In this document: one piece after another, positions 7,864 to 17,359 of the stretch
Position numbering within the stretch: the stretch's first letter is position 1
Layout: the number at the start of each line of letters is the position of its first letter
NCBI GenBank assembly: GCA_022826705.1
Contig: JAJDUJ010000008.1
Location: forward strand, 1 to 38,921
Length of the DNA stretch: 38,921 nucleotides
Reading direction: 5' to 3'
Source: Acidimicrobiia bacterium
GTDB lineage: Bacteria; Actinomycetota; Acidimicrobiia; Acidimicrobiales; Bin134
The notes under the pieces: model-generated
What the model was told of the DNA's origin: nothing
Databases searched by the model: none
The model's input: only the letters and a program-made list of their open reading frames with translations
Made by a program: the position numbers and the translations under genes

Positions 7864-9807
7864 GTGGCCAATGACCGCGGCGAGATCGGCCGAGTTCTGG
7901 GCGGGCGTTATCGGCTCGTAACCCACATTGGCACCGGGCGGTTCACCAACGTGTACCTCGCCTACGACCTGTCCCAGTCGCGTCGAGTAGCGGTCAAATT
8001 GCTCTCCGAGGATGTCCTGCCCGACGGATGGATTGGGGAAGGGGCCTTTGTCGGCCGTTTCCTGGAGGCCGCCGAGGAAGCCGCCGCAGTAAGCCATCCC
8101 CATGTGGTGGCCGCTCACAATTGGGGAGACTCCGACCTCGGTCTCTACGTGGTGAGCGACTACATGGAGGGCGGGAGTCTGCTGGGGATGATGGATGCCG
8201 GGCACCTGCTGTCTCCATCGCAGGTGCTCATGGTCGGCCTTGACGCGGCTCGAGGATTGGAGCACATCCACGACCAGGGGATCATCCACGGCGACATTCG
8301 GCCCTCCAATATTCTGTTTTCCCACCGCGGCCGAGCTCGGCTGGCTGATCTGGGTACATCATGGGCCTTGACTTCGTCGGAGACCGGGGGAGCACTGATG
8401 GCGAGGTCGGTATTTTCAGCCATCGACGCGGTGCGCTACGCCTCCCCGGAGCAGGCCCAGGGCCTGACCCCCGACCACAAGAGCGACGTCTATTCCCTGG
8501 TGTTGGTGCTCACCGAGGCGCTGTCGGGCCGGGTGCCGTTCGAGTCTGACGACCCCGAGTACACCCAGATGGCCAAGATGAGCCGACAGCTCGACCTGGC
8601 CGGCCAATTCTCCCGCCTGGGTCGGGTGTTGGAGCAGGCGGGACGACCGGAGCGGGACGACCGTCCTTCTGCTCGCGAACTGGGCCATGGGCTGCTGGCC
8701 GCGGCCGAGACCCTGCCCCGCCCGGCGCTGCTTCCTCTGATCAAGCCGGGGCCGGAGATCCCCGACACCGGTGAATCCGCGGCCGCGGCGGTACCCGACA
8801 AGCGCTCAGAGGAGACTCCCCCGAAGGCGAAACGCCGTATGGCATTTCGGGAAGGCAGTTCGGCACCCCGGGAGGGCCGTTCGGCGCTCCGAAGGCTGCT
8901 GGCGGCGGTGGTGGCGCTTGTGGTGCTGGGGGCTGCGGGATTCGGAGCCTACGCCCTTTGGGACAGCCAGTTCGGCTCCGATACCCTGCCGGTGCCCGAT
9001 CTGGCCGAGGTTGACGAGGCCCACCTGTCCCGCATTGTGGGCGAATCCGGCTGGGTGCTCGAACGCCTCGAACGGCGCCAAGACGGCACCGTGGCCGGTC
9101 AGATACTCGGCCAGGCGCCGCTGGAGGGAACTGGTCTCGAACGGGGAGAGACCGTCACTGTGTGGGTGTCCTTGGGCCCTGAGCTGGTTGTGATTCCCGG
9201 CAACCTCGCCGGCCTTGCGGTGGAAGACGCCGAAGCATCTCTGGCCGCGGTGGGCTTGTCGGTGGGGGATGTCAACGAGCGCTACGACGAGACCGCGATT
9301 GAGGGAGTGGTAATCGAAGTGGACGAGCTGTTCTCCGAGGTCGAGCCGGGCAGCAGCGTGGATTTGGTGGTCTCGCTCGGGCCAGCGCCCCGCGTGGTGC
9401 CCGACATCGCTACCGGCTCATCTCTCGCCGTGGCTCGTGAGCGGCTGGAGGCTCTCGGCTTGGGCGTGATCGAGTGGCAGGTGCCCGACAATGTGGTGGC
9501 AGCAGGCCGGGTGGTGAGGGTGGAGCCGTTGCCGGGAACCGAGGTGGCGGCCGACTCGGTAGTCACCGTGGTGGTCTCCGACGGGCCTGAGAAGGTGCGG
9601 GTGCCGTTCCTTGCCACCCTGGGAGTGGGAGAGGCTTCGAACGTTCTTGAGCAAGCCGGCCTCTGCCTGGGCGAGGTGGACGGCCCACTGGATTCTGAGA
9701 TCCTGGCGTCCAACCCGCTCGCCGACACCGTTGTGGACTTTGGGACGTGCGTGAGCGTGATAACCAGGCCTGAAGAGGGAGCGGAGCAGAGCCCGCAAGA
9801 GGGCTGA
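7864..9807 (+). CDS. Ser/Thr protein kinase with four PASTA repeats
   Basis: PknB-like transmembrane kinase, 647 residues. The cytoplasmic kinase domain (about 10-280) has a glycine loop GTGRFTNV and Lys45 in VAVKLL. A disordered linker (about 285-340) leads to one membrane segment (about 343-366) and four extracellular PASTA repeats (about 376-443, 444-512, 513-578, 579-640) that usually bind muropeptides. Two motifs are off-consensus: the catalytic loop reads HGDIRPSN (Asp144 kept, the usual Lys replaced by Arg146), and the DFG motif is DLG (162-164). The activation segment then reads TSWALTSS and ends in RYASPEQ. It is therefore either an active variant or a weakened kinase. GTG start at 7864; no phosphatase or cell-division genes are adjacent. 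Confidence 0.92.
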   Translation: MANDRGEIGRVLGGRYRLVTHIGTGRFTNVYLAYDLSQSRRVAVKLLSEDVLPDGWIGEGAFVGRFLEAAEEAAAVSHPHVVAAHNWGDSDLGLYVVSDYMEGGSLLGMMDAGHLLSPSQVLMVGLDAARGLEHIHDQGIIHGDIRPSNILFSHRGRARLADLGTSWALTSSETGGALMARSVFSAIDAVRYASPEQAQGLTPDHKSDVYSLVLVLTEALSGRVPFESDDPEYTQMAKMSRQLDLAGQFSRLGRVLEQAGRPERDDRPSARELGHGLLAAAETLPRPALLPLIKPGPEIPDTGESAAAAVPDKRSEETPPKAKRRMAFREGSSAPREGRSALRRLLAAVVALVVLGAAGFGAYALWDSQFGSDTLPVPDLAEVDEAHLSRIVGESGWVLERLERRQDGTVAGQILGQAPLEGTGLERGETVTVWVSLGPELVVIPGNLAGLAVEDAEASLAAVGLSVGDVNERYDETAIEGVVIEVDELFSEVEPGSSVDLVVSLGPAPRVVPDIATGSSLAVARERLEALGLGVIEWQVPDNVVAAGRVVRVEPLPGTEVAADSVVTVVVSDGPEKVRVPFLATLGVGEASNVLEQAGLCLGEVDGPLDSEILASNPLADTVVDFGTCVSVITRPEEGAEQSPQEG

Positions 9808-9818
9808 GAGAGTCGGGC

Positions 9819-10268
9819 TCAAGCTGATTCGAGTGCGGTGAGGGCCCGAAGCCGAGATTGGGCATGGCGGGCGAAAGCGGCCTGCTCATCGGTCATGCCC
9901 TCTCCGAACAGAATGAGGACCAGGGCCAAGTCGCCGTCCACCCGCAGGGCGCCGGTCAGAAAGCCATGGGCCACGATGTCGGGGTCGTCGGTCACGAATG
10001 CGGCCAGGGCTGCGGGGTAGTCGAGGATCACGGTGGCGTCGGGGTCGTCCAGGCGGCCCGGAACCGGCAGCGGCCCTCCGGCCTCGGTGTCGATGTAGGC
10101 CCGGAACTGGCCATCGCCGAAGGGGGTGTCGGTAACCACAAGATTGACTCTGGCGGTGTGAACGGGATCGGGCGCGGCTGAGGCCAGCTCTTCTCGCAGC
10201 GCCATGGCCGCTTCGATCCACTCAGGGCTGAGAAATGGGTGCGACCCCACCCCGGCAACGTAGGCCAC
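9819..10268 (-). CDS. SCP2 sterol-binding-domain-like protein
   Basis: Small soluble protein (149 residues from the chosen start) resembling the SCP2 lipid-binding fold: [17 protein letters not shown], a central beta stretch with [11 protein letters not shown], then [35 protein letters not shown], the typical amphipathic helix plus 'G.i.v.GD' end of the domain. Such proteins bind hydrophobic ligands such as acyl chains, but no ligand is proven here. I chose GTG 10268, preceded by GGAG seven bases upstream; a GTG at 10250 is also possible, and the longer frame to 10361 would overlap gatC. It is divergent from gatC with about 54 bases between starts, so the two may share a control region. Confidence 0.75.
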   Translation of the reverse strand: MAYVAGVGSHPFLSPEWIEAAMALREELASAAPDPVHTARVNLVVTDTPFGDGQFRAYIDTEAGGPLPVPGRLDDPDATVILDYPAALAAFVTDDPDIVAHGFLTGALRVDGDLALVLILFGEGMTDEQAAFARHAQSRLRALTALESA

Positions 10269-10322
10269 CGAGCGACTCCGGCGCGGGAAACCGGCAATTG
10301 GGGCGGTACCATTCGCTTCGGT

Positions 10323-10628
10323 ATGGGCCAGCAACGCATCACCCGGGCCGAGTGCGCCCATGTGGCCGCTTTGGCCCGCTTGGAGCTGACCGAAGAGGAA
10401 CTGGATCGCTTCACCGGTCAGCTAGACGAGCTCTTGGACCACGTGGCGGAGGTGGAGGCGCTGGACCTGGAGGCCCTTCCCCCGACGATGCACGCCCTTC
10501 CCATCGCCAACTTGCTTCGTCCCGATACTCCCGGCGAGGTACTGGACCGCGACGAAGTTCTGGCGCAGGCGCCGTTTGCCGAGGACGGTCAATTTCGGGT
10601 TCCCCCGGTTCTGGGGGAGGCACCGTGA
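10323..10628 (+). CDS. gatC: Asp/Glu-tRNA amidotransferase subunit C
   Basis: Small subunit of the GatCAB amidotransferase, 101 residues. [43 protein letters not shown] is the diagnostic N-terminal pattern, and the tail [21 protein letters not shown] matches the extended strand that wraps around GatA. ATG 10323 is chosen; the longer open frame begins inside the divergent gene's region. The stop overlaps the gatA GTG in GTGA. In organisms lacking GlnRS and/or AsnRS, the complex amidates Glu-tRNA(Gln) and Asp-tRNA(Asn). Confidence 0.96.
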   Translation: MGQQRITRAECAHVAALARLELTEEELDRFTGQLDELLDHVAEVEALDLEALPPTMHALPIANLLRPDTPGEVLDRDEVLAQAPFAEDGQFRVPPVLGEAP

Positions 10629-12040
10629 CCGCAGTCGAGATTGCCGCCGCCGTGCGATCAGGGCAGCGGTCGGCCCGCTCGGTGGTCGATGAGCACTTGG
10701 ATGTGATCGCCGGCGGTGACGCTGACATCCATGCCTTCAACCTGGTGGCCGCAGCCCAGGCCCGGGCCCGGGCCGACGAGATCGACGGCGCAGTGGCTTC
10801 CGGCCGCGATCCCGGCCCCTTGGCCGGCGTCCCCGTCGCCCTCAAGGACAACCTGTGTACCCGAGGGCTGGCCACCACCTGCTCCTCTCGGATCTTGGAG
10901 GGCTGGGCACCGCCCTATGACGCCACCGTGGTGGAGCAGCTCCACAATGCCGGTGCCGTGGTGGTGGGCAAGACCAACATGGACGAGTTCGCCATGGGCA
11001 GCTCCACCGAGAACTCGGGGTTCGGCCCCACCTGCAACCCGTGCGACACCAGCCGCGTGCCGGGGGGCTCGTCGGGGGGCAGCGCCGCTGCGGTGGCCGC
11101 CGGGTTCGCCCCGGTGGCGCTGGGCAGCGACACCGGAGGGTCAATCCGCCAGCCCGCCGCGCTGTGCGGGGTGGTCGGCGTCAAGCCCACCTACGGATTG
11201 GTGTCCCGCTACGGCCTGGTGGCGTTCGCATCGTCGCTGGACCAGATCGGTCCGTTCACCACCACGGTGGCCGATGCGGCGGCCGTATTGGACGTGATCA
11301 GCGGCCCCGATGCCCGCGACTCCACCAGCATCAGCGAACCCCAGCCCCCGGTGTCGCACACGCTGGCCGACGGGGTGGATGGGCTCCGGGTGGGAGTGCT
11401 GGCTGAGTTGAGCGGCAACGGCATCGCCCCCGATGTGGCCGCACAATTGCAGGCTGCGGTGAGAGCGCTGGAATCGGCCGGGGCCAGCGTTGCCGAGGCC
11501 AGCGCGCCGGCTGCGGTCTACGGACTGTCGGCCTACTACCTGATCGCACCGGCCGAGGCGTCCAGCAACCTGGCCCGCTACGACGGTGTCCGCTACGGGT
11601 TGCGGGTGGATGGCCCCAGCACTCCCGACATGAACACCGCCACCCGCTCGGCTGGCTTCGGCGATGAGGTCAAGCGCCGCATCATGATCGGCACCTACGC
11701 CCTGTCGGCCGGGTACTACGACGCCTACTACGGCAAGGCCCAAAAGGTGCGCACGCTCATCATCAACGACTTTGCCTCGGTATGGGAGCAGTTCGACCTG
11801 CTGGTGAGCCCCACGTCGCCCACCACCGCTTTCCCGTTGGGAGAGCGCACCGCCGACCCCATGGCCATGTACATGAGCGACGTGTGTACCGTGCCGGTGA
11901 ACCTCACCGGGCAGGCCGCCATGTCGGTGCCCTACGGGGTGGGCGACGACGGCCTGCCGGTGGGCGTGCAGATCATGGCCCCCGCTCTGGGCGAACCGGT
12001 CATGTTCCGGGCCGCCGCGGTGCTGGAAGCGAGCTTGTGA
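10625..12040 (+). CDS. gatA: Asp/Glu-tRNA amidotransferase subunit A
   Basis: Amidase-signature subunit that hydrolyses glutamine and channels ammonia to GatB; 471 residues. The complete triad is visible: Lys74 in [11 protein letters not shown], the cis-Ser149 in [11 protein letters not shown], and the nucleophile Ser173 in [16 protein letters not shown], followed by [24 protein letters not shown]. The C-terminal part has the usual [11 protein letters not shown] and [10 protein letters not shown] segments. GTG start in a GTGA overlap with gatC; the last base of its TGA is the first base of the gatB ATG. Gene order C-A-B is the common bacterial one. Confidence 0.98.
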   Translation: MTAVEIAAAVRSGQRSARSVVDEHLDVIAGGDADIHAFNLVAAAQARARADEIDGAVASGRDPGPLAGVPVALKDNLCTRGLATTCSSRILEGWAPPYDATVVEQLHNAGAVVVGKTNMDEFAMGSSTENSGFGPTCNPCDTSRVPGGSSGGSAAAVAAGFAPVALGSDTGGSIRQPAALCGVVGVKPTYGLVSRYGLVAFASSLDQIGPFTTTVADAAAVLDVISGPDARDSTSISEPQPPVSHTLADGVDGLRVGVLAELSGNGIAPDVAAQLQAAVRALESAGASVAEASAPAAVYGLSAYYLIAPAEASSNLARYDGVRYGLRVDGPSTPDMNTATRSAGFGDEVKRRIMIGTYALSAGYYDAYYGKAQKVRTLIINDFASVWEQFDLLVSPTSPTTAFPLGERTADPMAMYMSDVCTVPVNLTGQAAMSVPYGVGDDGLPVGVQIMAPALGEPVMFRAAAVLEASL

Positions 12041-13491
12041 TGAGCGACGAAGCCCAGACCATCCCCGGACTCGGCGCCCCGGCCGACACCGAGTGGGAGA
12101 CAGTGGTGGGCCTGGAAGTCCACGCCGAGTTGGCCACTGCCACCAAGCTGTTCAGCGCCAGCCCCAACCGGTTCGGCGGCGAGCCCAACACCCACATCGA
12201 CCCGGTGTCGCTCGGCTTGCCCGGTTCGCTTCCCGTGCTCAACGAGAAAGCGGTGGAACTGGCCATTCGGGTGGGCCTGGCTCTCAACTGCCGGATCCAG
12301 CCATCGGTGTTCGCACGCAAGAACTACTTCTACCCCGACATGCCCAAGGACTTTCAGATCAGCCAATACGACCAGCCGATCAACGTGGACGGCTGGCTGG
12401 AGCTTCCCTCGGGCAAGCGGGTCGGCATAGAGCGGGCCCATCTGGAGGAGGACACTGGCAAGACCGTCCACATCGGCGGGGGAGGGCGCATCCACGAGGC
12501 CGGGTACTCGCTGGTGGACTACAACCGGGCCGGGGTGCCGCTCATCGAGATCGTGGGCCATCCCGAGCTGCGTTCAGCCGAGGAGGCCCGCCAGTACGTT
12601 TCTGAATTGCGGTCCATCCTGGTGGCGGTGGGGGCGTCGGATGGCAAGATGGAGGAGGGTTCCCTGCGGGTGGACTGCAATGTTTCGGTTAGGCCGGTGG
12701 GAAGCGACCGGCTGGGCACCCGGTGCGAGATCAAGAATGTGAACTCGCTGCGCTCGTTGGGCCGGGCTGTCGAATATGAGGCTCGTCGCCAAATCGACCA
12801 GTTGACCAGCGGGCAGGCCATAGAGCAGCAAACCCGGCACTGGAACGAGGATGACGGGCGCACCCATGCTCTGCGCTCCAAGGAGGAGGACTACGACTAC
12901 CGCTATTTCCCCGAGCCTGATCTGCTGCCGCTCAACCCCAGCACCGAGTGGGTGGAACAGATTCGCCAGGCGCTGCCTGCCTTGCCCCGGGACCGCCGCC
13001 TTCGGCTAACCGCAGCCGCCCCGTCGGTGGACATCGACCACATTGCGCTGGCCGTCGAGCGCTCGATGGACGAGCTGGCGTTGGCGGCCATCAGCGGGGG
13101 AGGAGCGGCGGAGAGGGTGATGACCCACATCGTCCAGAATCTGGCTGATGGGTCTGGCCAGTTGACCTCTGAGGCGCTCGCCGAACTGGTTGGCATGGAG
13201 CAGGCGGGCGAGTTGACCGCTACCCAGGCCAAGAAGGTGCTGGCTGTGCTGGTGGAGGGCGGGGGGTCGCCTCAAGACGCGGCCCAGACACTGGGATTCG
13301 AGGCCATGGACACCGGCGAGCTGGAGTCTTTGGTCGACAGCCTCATTGCCGAGCACGCCGAGGAGTGGTCCCGTTTCTGCGATGGCGACGGCAAGCTCAC
13401 CGGTTTCTTCGTCGGCCAGGTGATGAAGGCCACCCAGGGCCGAGCCGACGGAAAGGCCGTTACCCAGCTCCTCAATTCCCGCCGCGGCTAG
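12040..13491 (+). CDS. gatB: Asp/Glu-tRNA amidotransferase subunit B
   Basis: tRNA-binding, kinase-like subunit that activates and transamidates the mischarged aminoacyl-tRNA; 483 residues. VVGLEVHAELATATKLFSASP starts the catalytic cradle domain; VDYNRAGVPLIEIVGHPELRSAEEA, SLRVDCNVSVRP and RCEIKNVNSLRS are family blocks; the C-terminal YqeY-like tail (from roughly residue 340) ends in GFFVGQVMKATQGRADGKAV. ATG 12040 shares a base with the gatA stop. Complete, with no anomalies seen. Confidence 0.98.
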   Translation: MSDEAQTIPGLGAPADTEWETVVGLEVHAELATATKLFSASPNRFGGEPNTHIDPVSLGLPGSLPVLNEKAVELAIRVGLALNCRIQPSVFARKNYFYPDMPKDFQISQYDQPINVDGWLELPSGKRVGIERAHLEEDTGKTVHIGGGGRIHEAGYSLVDYNRAGVPLIEIVGHPELRSAEEARQYVSELRSILVAVGASDGKMEEGSLRVDCNVSVRPVGSDRLGTRCEIKNVNSLRSLGRAVEYEARRQIDQLTSGQAIEQQTRHWNEDDGRTHALRSKEEDYDYRYFPEPDLLPLNPSTEWVEQIRQALPALPRDRRLRLTAAAPSVDIDHIALAVERSMDELALAAISGGGAAERVMTHIVQNLADGSGQLTSEALAELVGMEQAGELTATQAKKVLAVLVEGGGSPQDAAQTLGFEAMDTGELESLVDSLIAEHAEEWSRFCDGDGKLTGFFVGQVMKATQGRADGKAVTQLLNSRRG

Positions 13492-13519
13492 AGGGCTGGT
13501 TTTCAGGGGATTGGATAGG

Positions 13520-14773
13520 GTGCAGGGCGGTATGACGCTGCTGGAACGGTCGGCCCGAATCATCGACGAGGGCGTTGATGAAGGGCAGCAGGCGATCCAC
13601 CCTATGGACGGATCGTTCCACGAGATTGCCGATGACGTATCCATAGTGTGCGCGTTTTCCCATGTGTGGTCGGTGGCCACCGAAGAGGGGTTGGTGGCCA
13701 TCGATACCTCGCTCCCGGCGTTCGCTCCCATCGCGCTAGACCACCTACGGCGGTGGAAGGGCCTGCCGGTCCACACCATCGTCTACACCCATGGCCACAT
13801 GGATCACGTGGGCGGAGCCCCCGCCTTCGTCGAGGACGCCTTGGAGCAGGGGAGGGCCGCTCCCCAGGTTGTGGCCCACGAGGCTGTGGATCGCCGGTTC
13901 GACCGCTACACCCTCACCCAGGACTACAACCGGCTCATCAACCGCCGCCAGTTCGGGCGAAGCGGGGTGATGGACATGTTCGCCGACGACTGGGTGCGCC
14001 CCGACACCGCTTATGCCGCCGAACTGGAGTTGGAGGTGGGCGGTACGTCGCTGCGGCTTTGGCATGCCCAAGGGGAGACCGACGACCACACCCTGGTGTG
14101 GCTGCCCCACCAGCGGGCGCTGTTCGCCGGCGACCTGTTCATCTGGTACTTCCCCAACGCGGGCAATCCCCAGAAGGTGCAGCGGTATCCCGCGGAGTGG
14201 GCCGCGGCCCTTCGCCGGATAATCGACCTGCGCCCTGCGTTGTTGCTGCCGGCCCACGGCCTGCCCATCGAGGGGGAGGAGCGCATCGCCAGGGTCCTCG
14301 ACGATGTGGCCACCGCTCTGGAGGGCTTGGTGGCCGACACGCTGGAGATGATGAACGCCGGGGCCCGCCTCGACGACATCATCCACCAGGTGCGGGTTCC
14401 CGACGACCTGATGGCCAAGCCCTACCTGCGGGCCGGCTACGACGAGCCCGAGTTCGTGGTTCGCAACATCTGGCGCCTCTACGGCGGCTGGTACGACGGC
14501 AACCCCGCCCGCCTCAAGCCCGCCCCGGATCAGGCGGTGGCTGCGGAAGTCGCCCGGCTGGCCGGAGGGGCTTCCGAACTGGCAAGCCGGGCCATCGAGC
14601 TCTCCGAAGCCGGCGACCTGCGTCTTGCCTGCCATCTCGCTGAATGGGCCGCCCAAGCCGCGCCCGATTCCCCTGGCGTGCTCGAACAGCGTGCCGCGGT
14701 GTACCAGAAGCGGAGAGACCAAGAGCAATCCCTGATGTCCCGCGGCATCTACAACGACGCGAGCAAGACATGA
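13520..14773 (+). CDS. Alkylsulfatase-like metallo-beta-lactamase-fold hydrolase
   Basis: Binuclear metal hydrolase, 417 residues. The metallo-beta-lactamase domain (about 30-260) carries the zinc motif THGHMDH at residues 90-96, the bridging Asp in ALFAGDLF and the late His in LLPAHGLP. The following part (EPEFVVRNIWRLYGGWYDGNPARL and LACHLAEWAAQAAPDSPG) matches the dimerisation domain of SdsA/BDS1-type alkylsulfatases. The family's C-terminal SCP2-like substrate domain is missing, so the protein is much shorter than classical members near 650 residues. GTG 13520 is preceded by AGGGGA; TTG 13511 and ATG 13532 are alternatives. The stop overlaps the next gene in ATGA. Likely cleaves a sulfate ester or related bond; substrate unknown. 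Confidence 0.85.
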   Translation: MQGGMTLLERSARIIDEGVDEGQQAIHPMDGSFHEIADDVSIVCAFSHVWSVATEEGLVAIDTSLPAFAPIALDHLRRWKGLPVHTIVYTHGHMDHVGGAPAFVEDALEQGRAAPQVVAHEAVDRRFDRYTLTQDYNRLINRRQFGRSGVMDMFADDWVRPDTAYAAELELEVGGTSLRLWHAQGETDDHTLVWLPHQRALFAGDLFIWYFPNAGNPQKVQRYPAEWAAALRRIIDLRPALLLPAHGLPIEGEERIARVLDDVATALEGLVADTLEMMNAGARLDDIIHQVRVPDDLMAKPYLRAGYDEPEFVVRNIWRLYGGWYDGNPARLKPAPDQAVAAEVARLAGGASELASRAIELSEAGDLRLACHLAEWAAQAAPDSPGVLEQRAAVYQKRRDQEQSLMSRGIYNDASKT

Positions 14774-15927
14774 GTATCGACACTGAAGCGGTGGATCTGG
14801 CGTTGACCACTACGAGGGCGGTGCGGAAGCGGCTGGATTTGGAGCGGCCGGTGGACGATCAGATCATCCTCGACTGCATCGACATCGCCGAGCAGGCCCC
14901 CACCGGTGGCAACCAGACCAGCCGGCGGTGGATCGTGGTGCGCGATCCCGAGATCAAACAGGAGCTGGCCCGGCTGTACCGCGAGGTGGTGGGCGGCTTC
15001 ATGCTGGAGGCTCGCGACCGCTTGGAGGGCACCGACCACCCCCGGGCTCGGACAGTGAGCTCGTCGGCCTACTTGGTGGAGAACTTGGCCGAGGTTCCGG
15101 CGATCGTCATACCCACGATTGTGGGCCGCCACGACGGCAGTGGCGCTCCCGGCCTGTTCGACTCGGTGATCCAGAGCGGGTGGAGCTTCTGTGTGGCCCT
15201 GCGAGCCCGGGGACTGGGTACTGCCTGGACCACGGCCGTGTTGGCCAAGGCACCCGAGTTGAAGGAGCTGCTCGGCATCCCCGAGGAGATCACTGAGATC
15301 GCCATGTTCCCGGTGGCGTGGACCAAGGGCACCGATTTCCGTCCCGCCCGCCGCGATCCAGCCCGAAACATCACTTTCTTCGACGGCTACGGCCGCACTT
15401 ACGAGTCCGGTCCTGGAACCACCGTGACGATGGCCGATGGTCCCGGCACGATGGTGGAAACCGACATTGCGGCCGAGATCGATGAAGTGTGGGCCGCAGT
15501 CACCGACATCGACCTCCCCGCCCAGTTCTCCGACGAGTTCACCGGGGCTACCTGGGATGAAGGCTTCGACGGCCCCGCACTGGGGGCTGTGTTCACCGGC
15601 CGCAATCACCTAGAGGTGATGGGGGACTGGGAGGTTCCCTGCTTCGTGGACGTGTGCGACGAGCCCACGGCCTTCGGGTGGTGTACCTCCGATCCCGACA
15701 ACCCGGGGGCCCGGTGGCGTTTCGAGCTCCAGCCTCTCATGGGCGGCGGCACCCGCCTTATCTACCGCCTCCTTCTCGGCCCCGGCCCCTCCGGCCTCAA
15801 CATGTTCATCGAGCAGAACCCCGAAAAAGAACCCCGAATCATCGCCAACCGCCTCCGTGTCCACCGCGCCAACATGCAGGCAGTGTTAAACGGCATCAAA
15901 GCCCACGTGGAGGCAGGAGCCTCCTAA
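14770..15927 (+). CDS. Nitroreductase-SRPBCC fusion protein
   Basis: 385-residue two-domain protein. Residues about 1-205 are a nitroreductase-family FMN domain: RAVRKRLDLERPVDDQ, then IAEQAPTGGNQTSRRWIVV with the phosphate-binding segment, and SGWSFCVALRARGLGTAWTT, the standard dimer/FMN helix. After a short linker (TVTMADGPGT), residues about 222-385 look like a polyketide-cyclase/START (SRPBCC) hydrophobic-ligand fold: VETDIAAEIDEVWAAVTDIDLPAQFSDEF opens it, GDWEVPCFVDVCDEPTAFGW lies in its sheet, and a long C-terminal helix closes it. The frame is continuous with no start or Shine-Dalgarno at the junction. It is translationally coupled (ATGA) to the upstream sulfatase-like gene. Suggested role: reduction of a bulky hydrophobic compound, by inference only. 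Confidence 0.85.
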   Translation: MSIDTEAVDLALTTTRAVRKRLDLERPVDDQIILDCIDIAEQAPTGGNQTSRRWIVVRDPEIKQELARLYREVVGGFMLEARDRLEGTDHPRARTVSSSAYLVENLAEVPAIVIPTIVGRHDGSGAPGLFDSVIQSGWSFCVALRARGLGTAWTTAVLAKAPELKELLGIPEEITEIAMFPVAWTKGTDFRPARRDPARNITFFDGYGRTYESGPGTTVTMADGPGTMVETDIAAEIDEVWAAVTDIDLPAQFSDEFTGATWDEGFDGPALGAVFTGRNHLEVMGDWEVPCFVDVCDEPTAFGWCTSDPDNPGARWRFELQPLMGGGTRLIYRLLLGPGPSGLNMFIEQNPEKEPRIIANRLRVHRANMQAVLNGIKAHVEAGAS

Positions 15928-15938
15928 GCCGAGGCAGC

Positions 15939-17276
15939 TCAGCGGACGGCGCCAGGGACTAGCCAGCGTGATCCGGCGAAGCGCCAGAGGAGGGTGATTA
16001 GCCGGGTGGCCATGAGGGCCCACATGGCGCCCCACAGCCAGCCGATGCCGGCGCCGGCGGCCATCACCCACACTGCCAGGGGAATGAAGACCGCGGCGGC
16101 GCCGGCCATGGCCACGGCGAGGAAGCGCATGTCTCCGGCACCGATCAGCACGCCGTCGAGGGCGAATACCACGCCGTTTACTGGCTGAATGAATGCTAGG
16201 TGCAGCATCAAAAATCCCACCAGGGATAGCACCGCCTCATCGCTGGAGAACACCAGGGGGAGCCACGGTCTGGTCGCCAGCAGCACAATGGTGGCCGCCA
16301 ATCCGGTGGCCAGTCCCCACTCGATCATGCGGCGACCGGCGGCCCGAGCGTGGTCCAGCTCGTTGGCACCGAGGAAGCGGCCGATTATGGCCTGCCCGGC
16401 GATGGCCACCGCATCCAGAACCAGGGCCAAGAAGAACATGAGCTGGTAGATCACCTCGTGGGCGGCCAATTCGATGTCTCCCAAGCGGGCGGCTACCGCC
16501 ACCGACATGGTGAACGAAGCCCGCAACGCCGCGGTGCGCAAGAACAGGTCCAATCCCACTACCGCCAAACGCGCAATCATCGAGCGGTCGGGGGCCATGG
16601 TCACCCCGTGGACTTTCACGGCCTCCCGAATCCACCACACGTAGGCCCCCGCAGCGAGCCATTGGGCCACCACGGTTGACAGCGCCGAGGCGCCGATACC
16701 GAAGCCGAGTCCGTAGATCAGCACCAGCTCCAGGGCAAGGTTCAGCCCGGCAGTGAACACGGCCACCTTCAGCGGTCGCAGTGTGTCTTGCAGACCTCTC
16801 AGGTAGCCCACCCCGGCCAAGGTGATGAGCATGCCCGGCAGGCCGAAGAGGCTGATCCGCAAGTAGATCCGGCCCTGGGCCAGTACCTCGCCGTCGGCCC
16901 CGAGGACTCTGAGCAGGGGGTCGGCGAACACATAGGCCGCCGCGGCCAGCACCGCGCCGACCGCCCCGGCCAACCACAGCCCCTGCACCGCCTGCTGGGC
17001 GGCCCGGCGATGGTCACCCGCACCGATGAGCCGTCCCACCGCCGCGGTGGTCCCGTAGGCCAGGAAGATGAACAGCGACAGCGCCCCCAGCAGCACCTGT
17101 GAGGCCACCGCCAGGCCGCCCAAGTGGGGCGTGCCCAGATGACCCACCACCGCGGTGTCGGCCAGGGTGTAGAGCGGCTCGGCAATCAGCGCGCCGAGGG
17201 CTGGAACGGCCAGGCGGGCGATCTCCCGGTCAAAGGGCGACTTGTGCAATCCCATTAGCCCTCTAATTCGCGCCAT
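15939..17276 (-). CDS. MATE-family (DinF-like) multidrug/toxin exporter
   Basis: Polytopic membrane protein of 445 residues with about 12 hydrophobic helices in two halves, the layout of MATE transporters that exchange cations for drugs. The N-terminal segment FDREIARLAVPALGALIAEPLYTLADTAVVGHLGT is the signature of the DinF branch, and its counterpart in the second half (AHEVIYQLMFFLALVLDAVAIAGQAIIGRFLGA) is also clear. ATG 17276 is chosen; an in-frame ATG lies six codons later. It converges on the nitroreductase gene with an 11-base gap and is divergent from ilvD (83 bases). No cognate regulator adjoins it; substrate unknown. Confidence 0.93.
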   Translation of the reverse strand: MARIRGLMGLHKSPFDREIARLAVPALGALIAEPLYTLADTAVVGHLGTPHLGGLAVASQVLLGALSLFIFLAYGTTAAVGRLIGAGDHRRAAQQAVQGLWLAGAVGAVLAAAAYVFADPLLRVLGADGEVLAQGRIYLRISLFGLPGMLITLAGVGYLRGLQDTLRPLKVAVFTAGLNLALELVLIYGLGFGIGASALSTVVAQWLAAGAYVWWIREAVKVHGVTMAPDRSMIARLAVVGLDLFLRTAALRASFTMSVAVAARLGDIELAAHEVIYQLMFFLALVLDAVAIAGQAIIGRFLGANELDHARAAGRRMIEWGLATGLAATIVLLATRPWLPLVFSSDEAVLSLVGFLMLHLAFIQPVNGVVFALDGVLIGAGDMRFLAVAMAGAAAVFIPLAVWVMAAGAGIGWLWGAMWALMATRLITLLWRFAGSRWLVPGAVR

Positions 17277-17359
17277 GCCCCGTTCTGCTCCTACCGGGTC
17301 GTCGCGATACCAGTTGTTGCCATGCCAGTTTGCGCCATGTTGCTAGATAGCCTGTCTCT

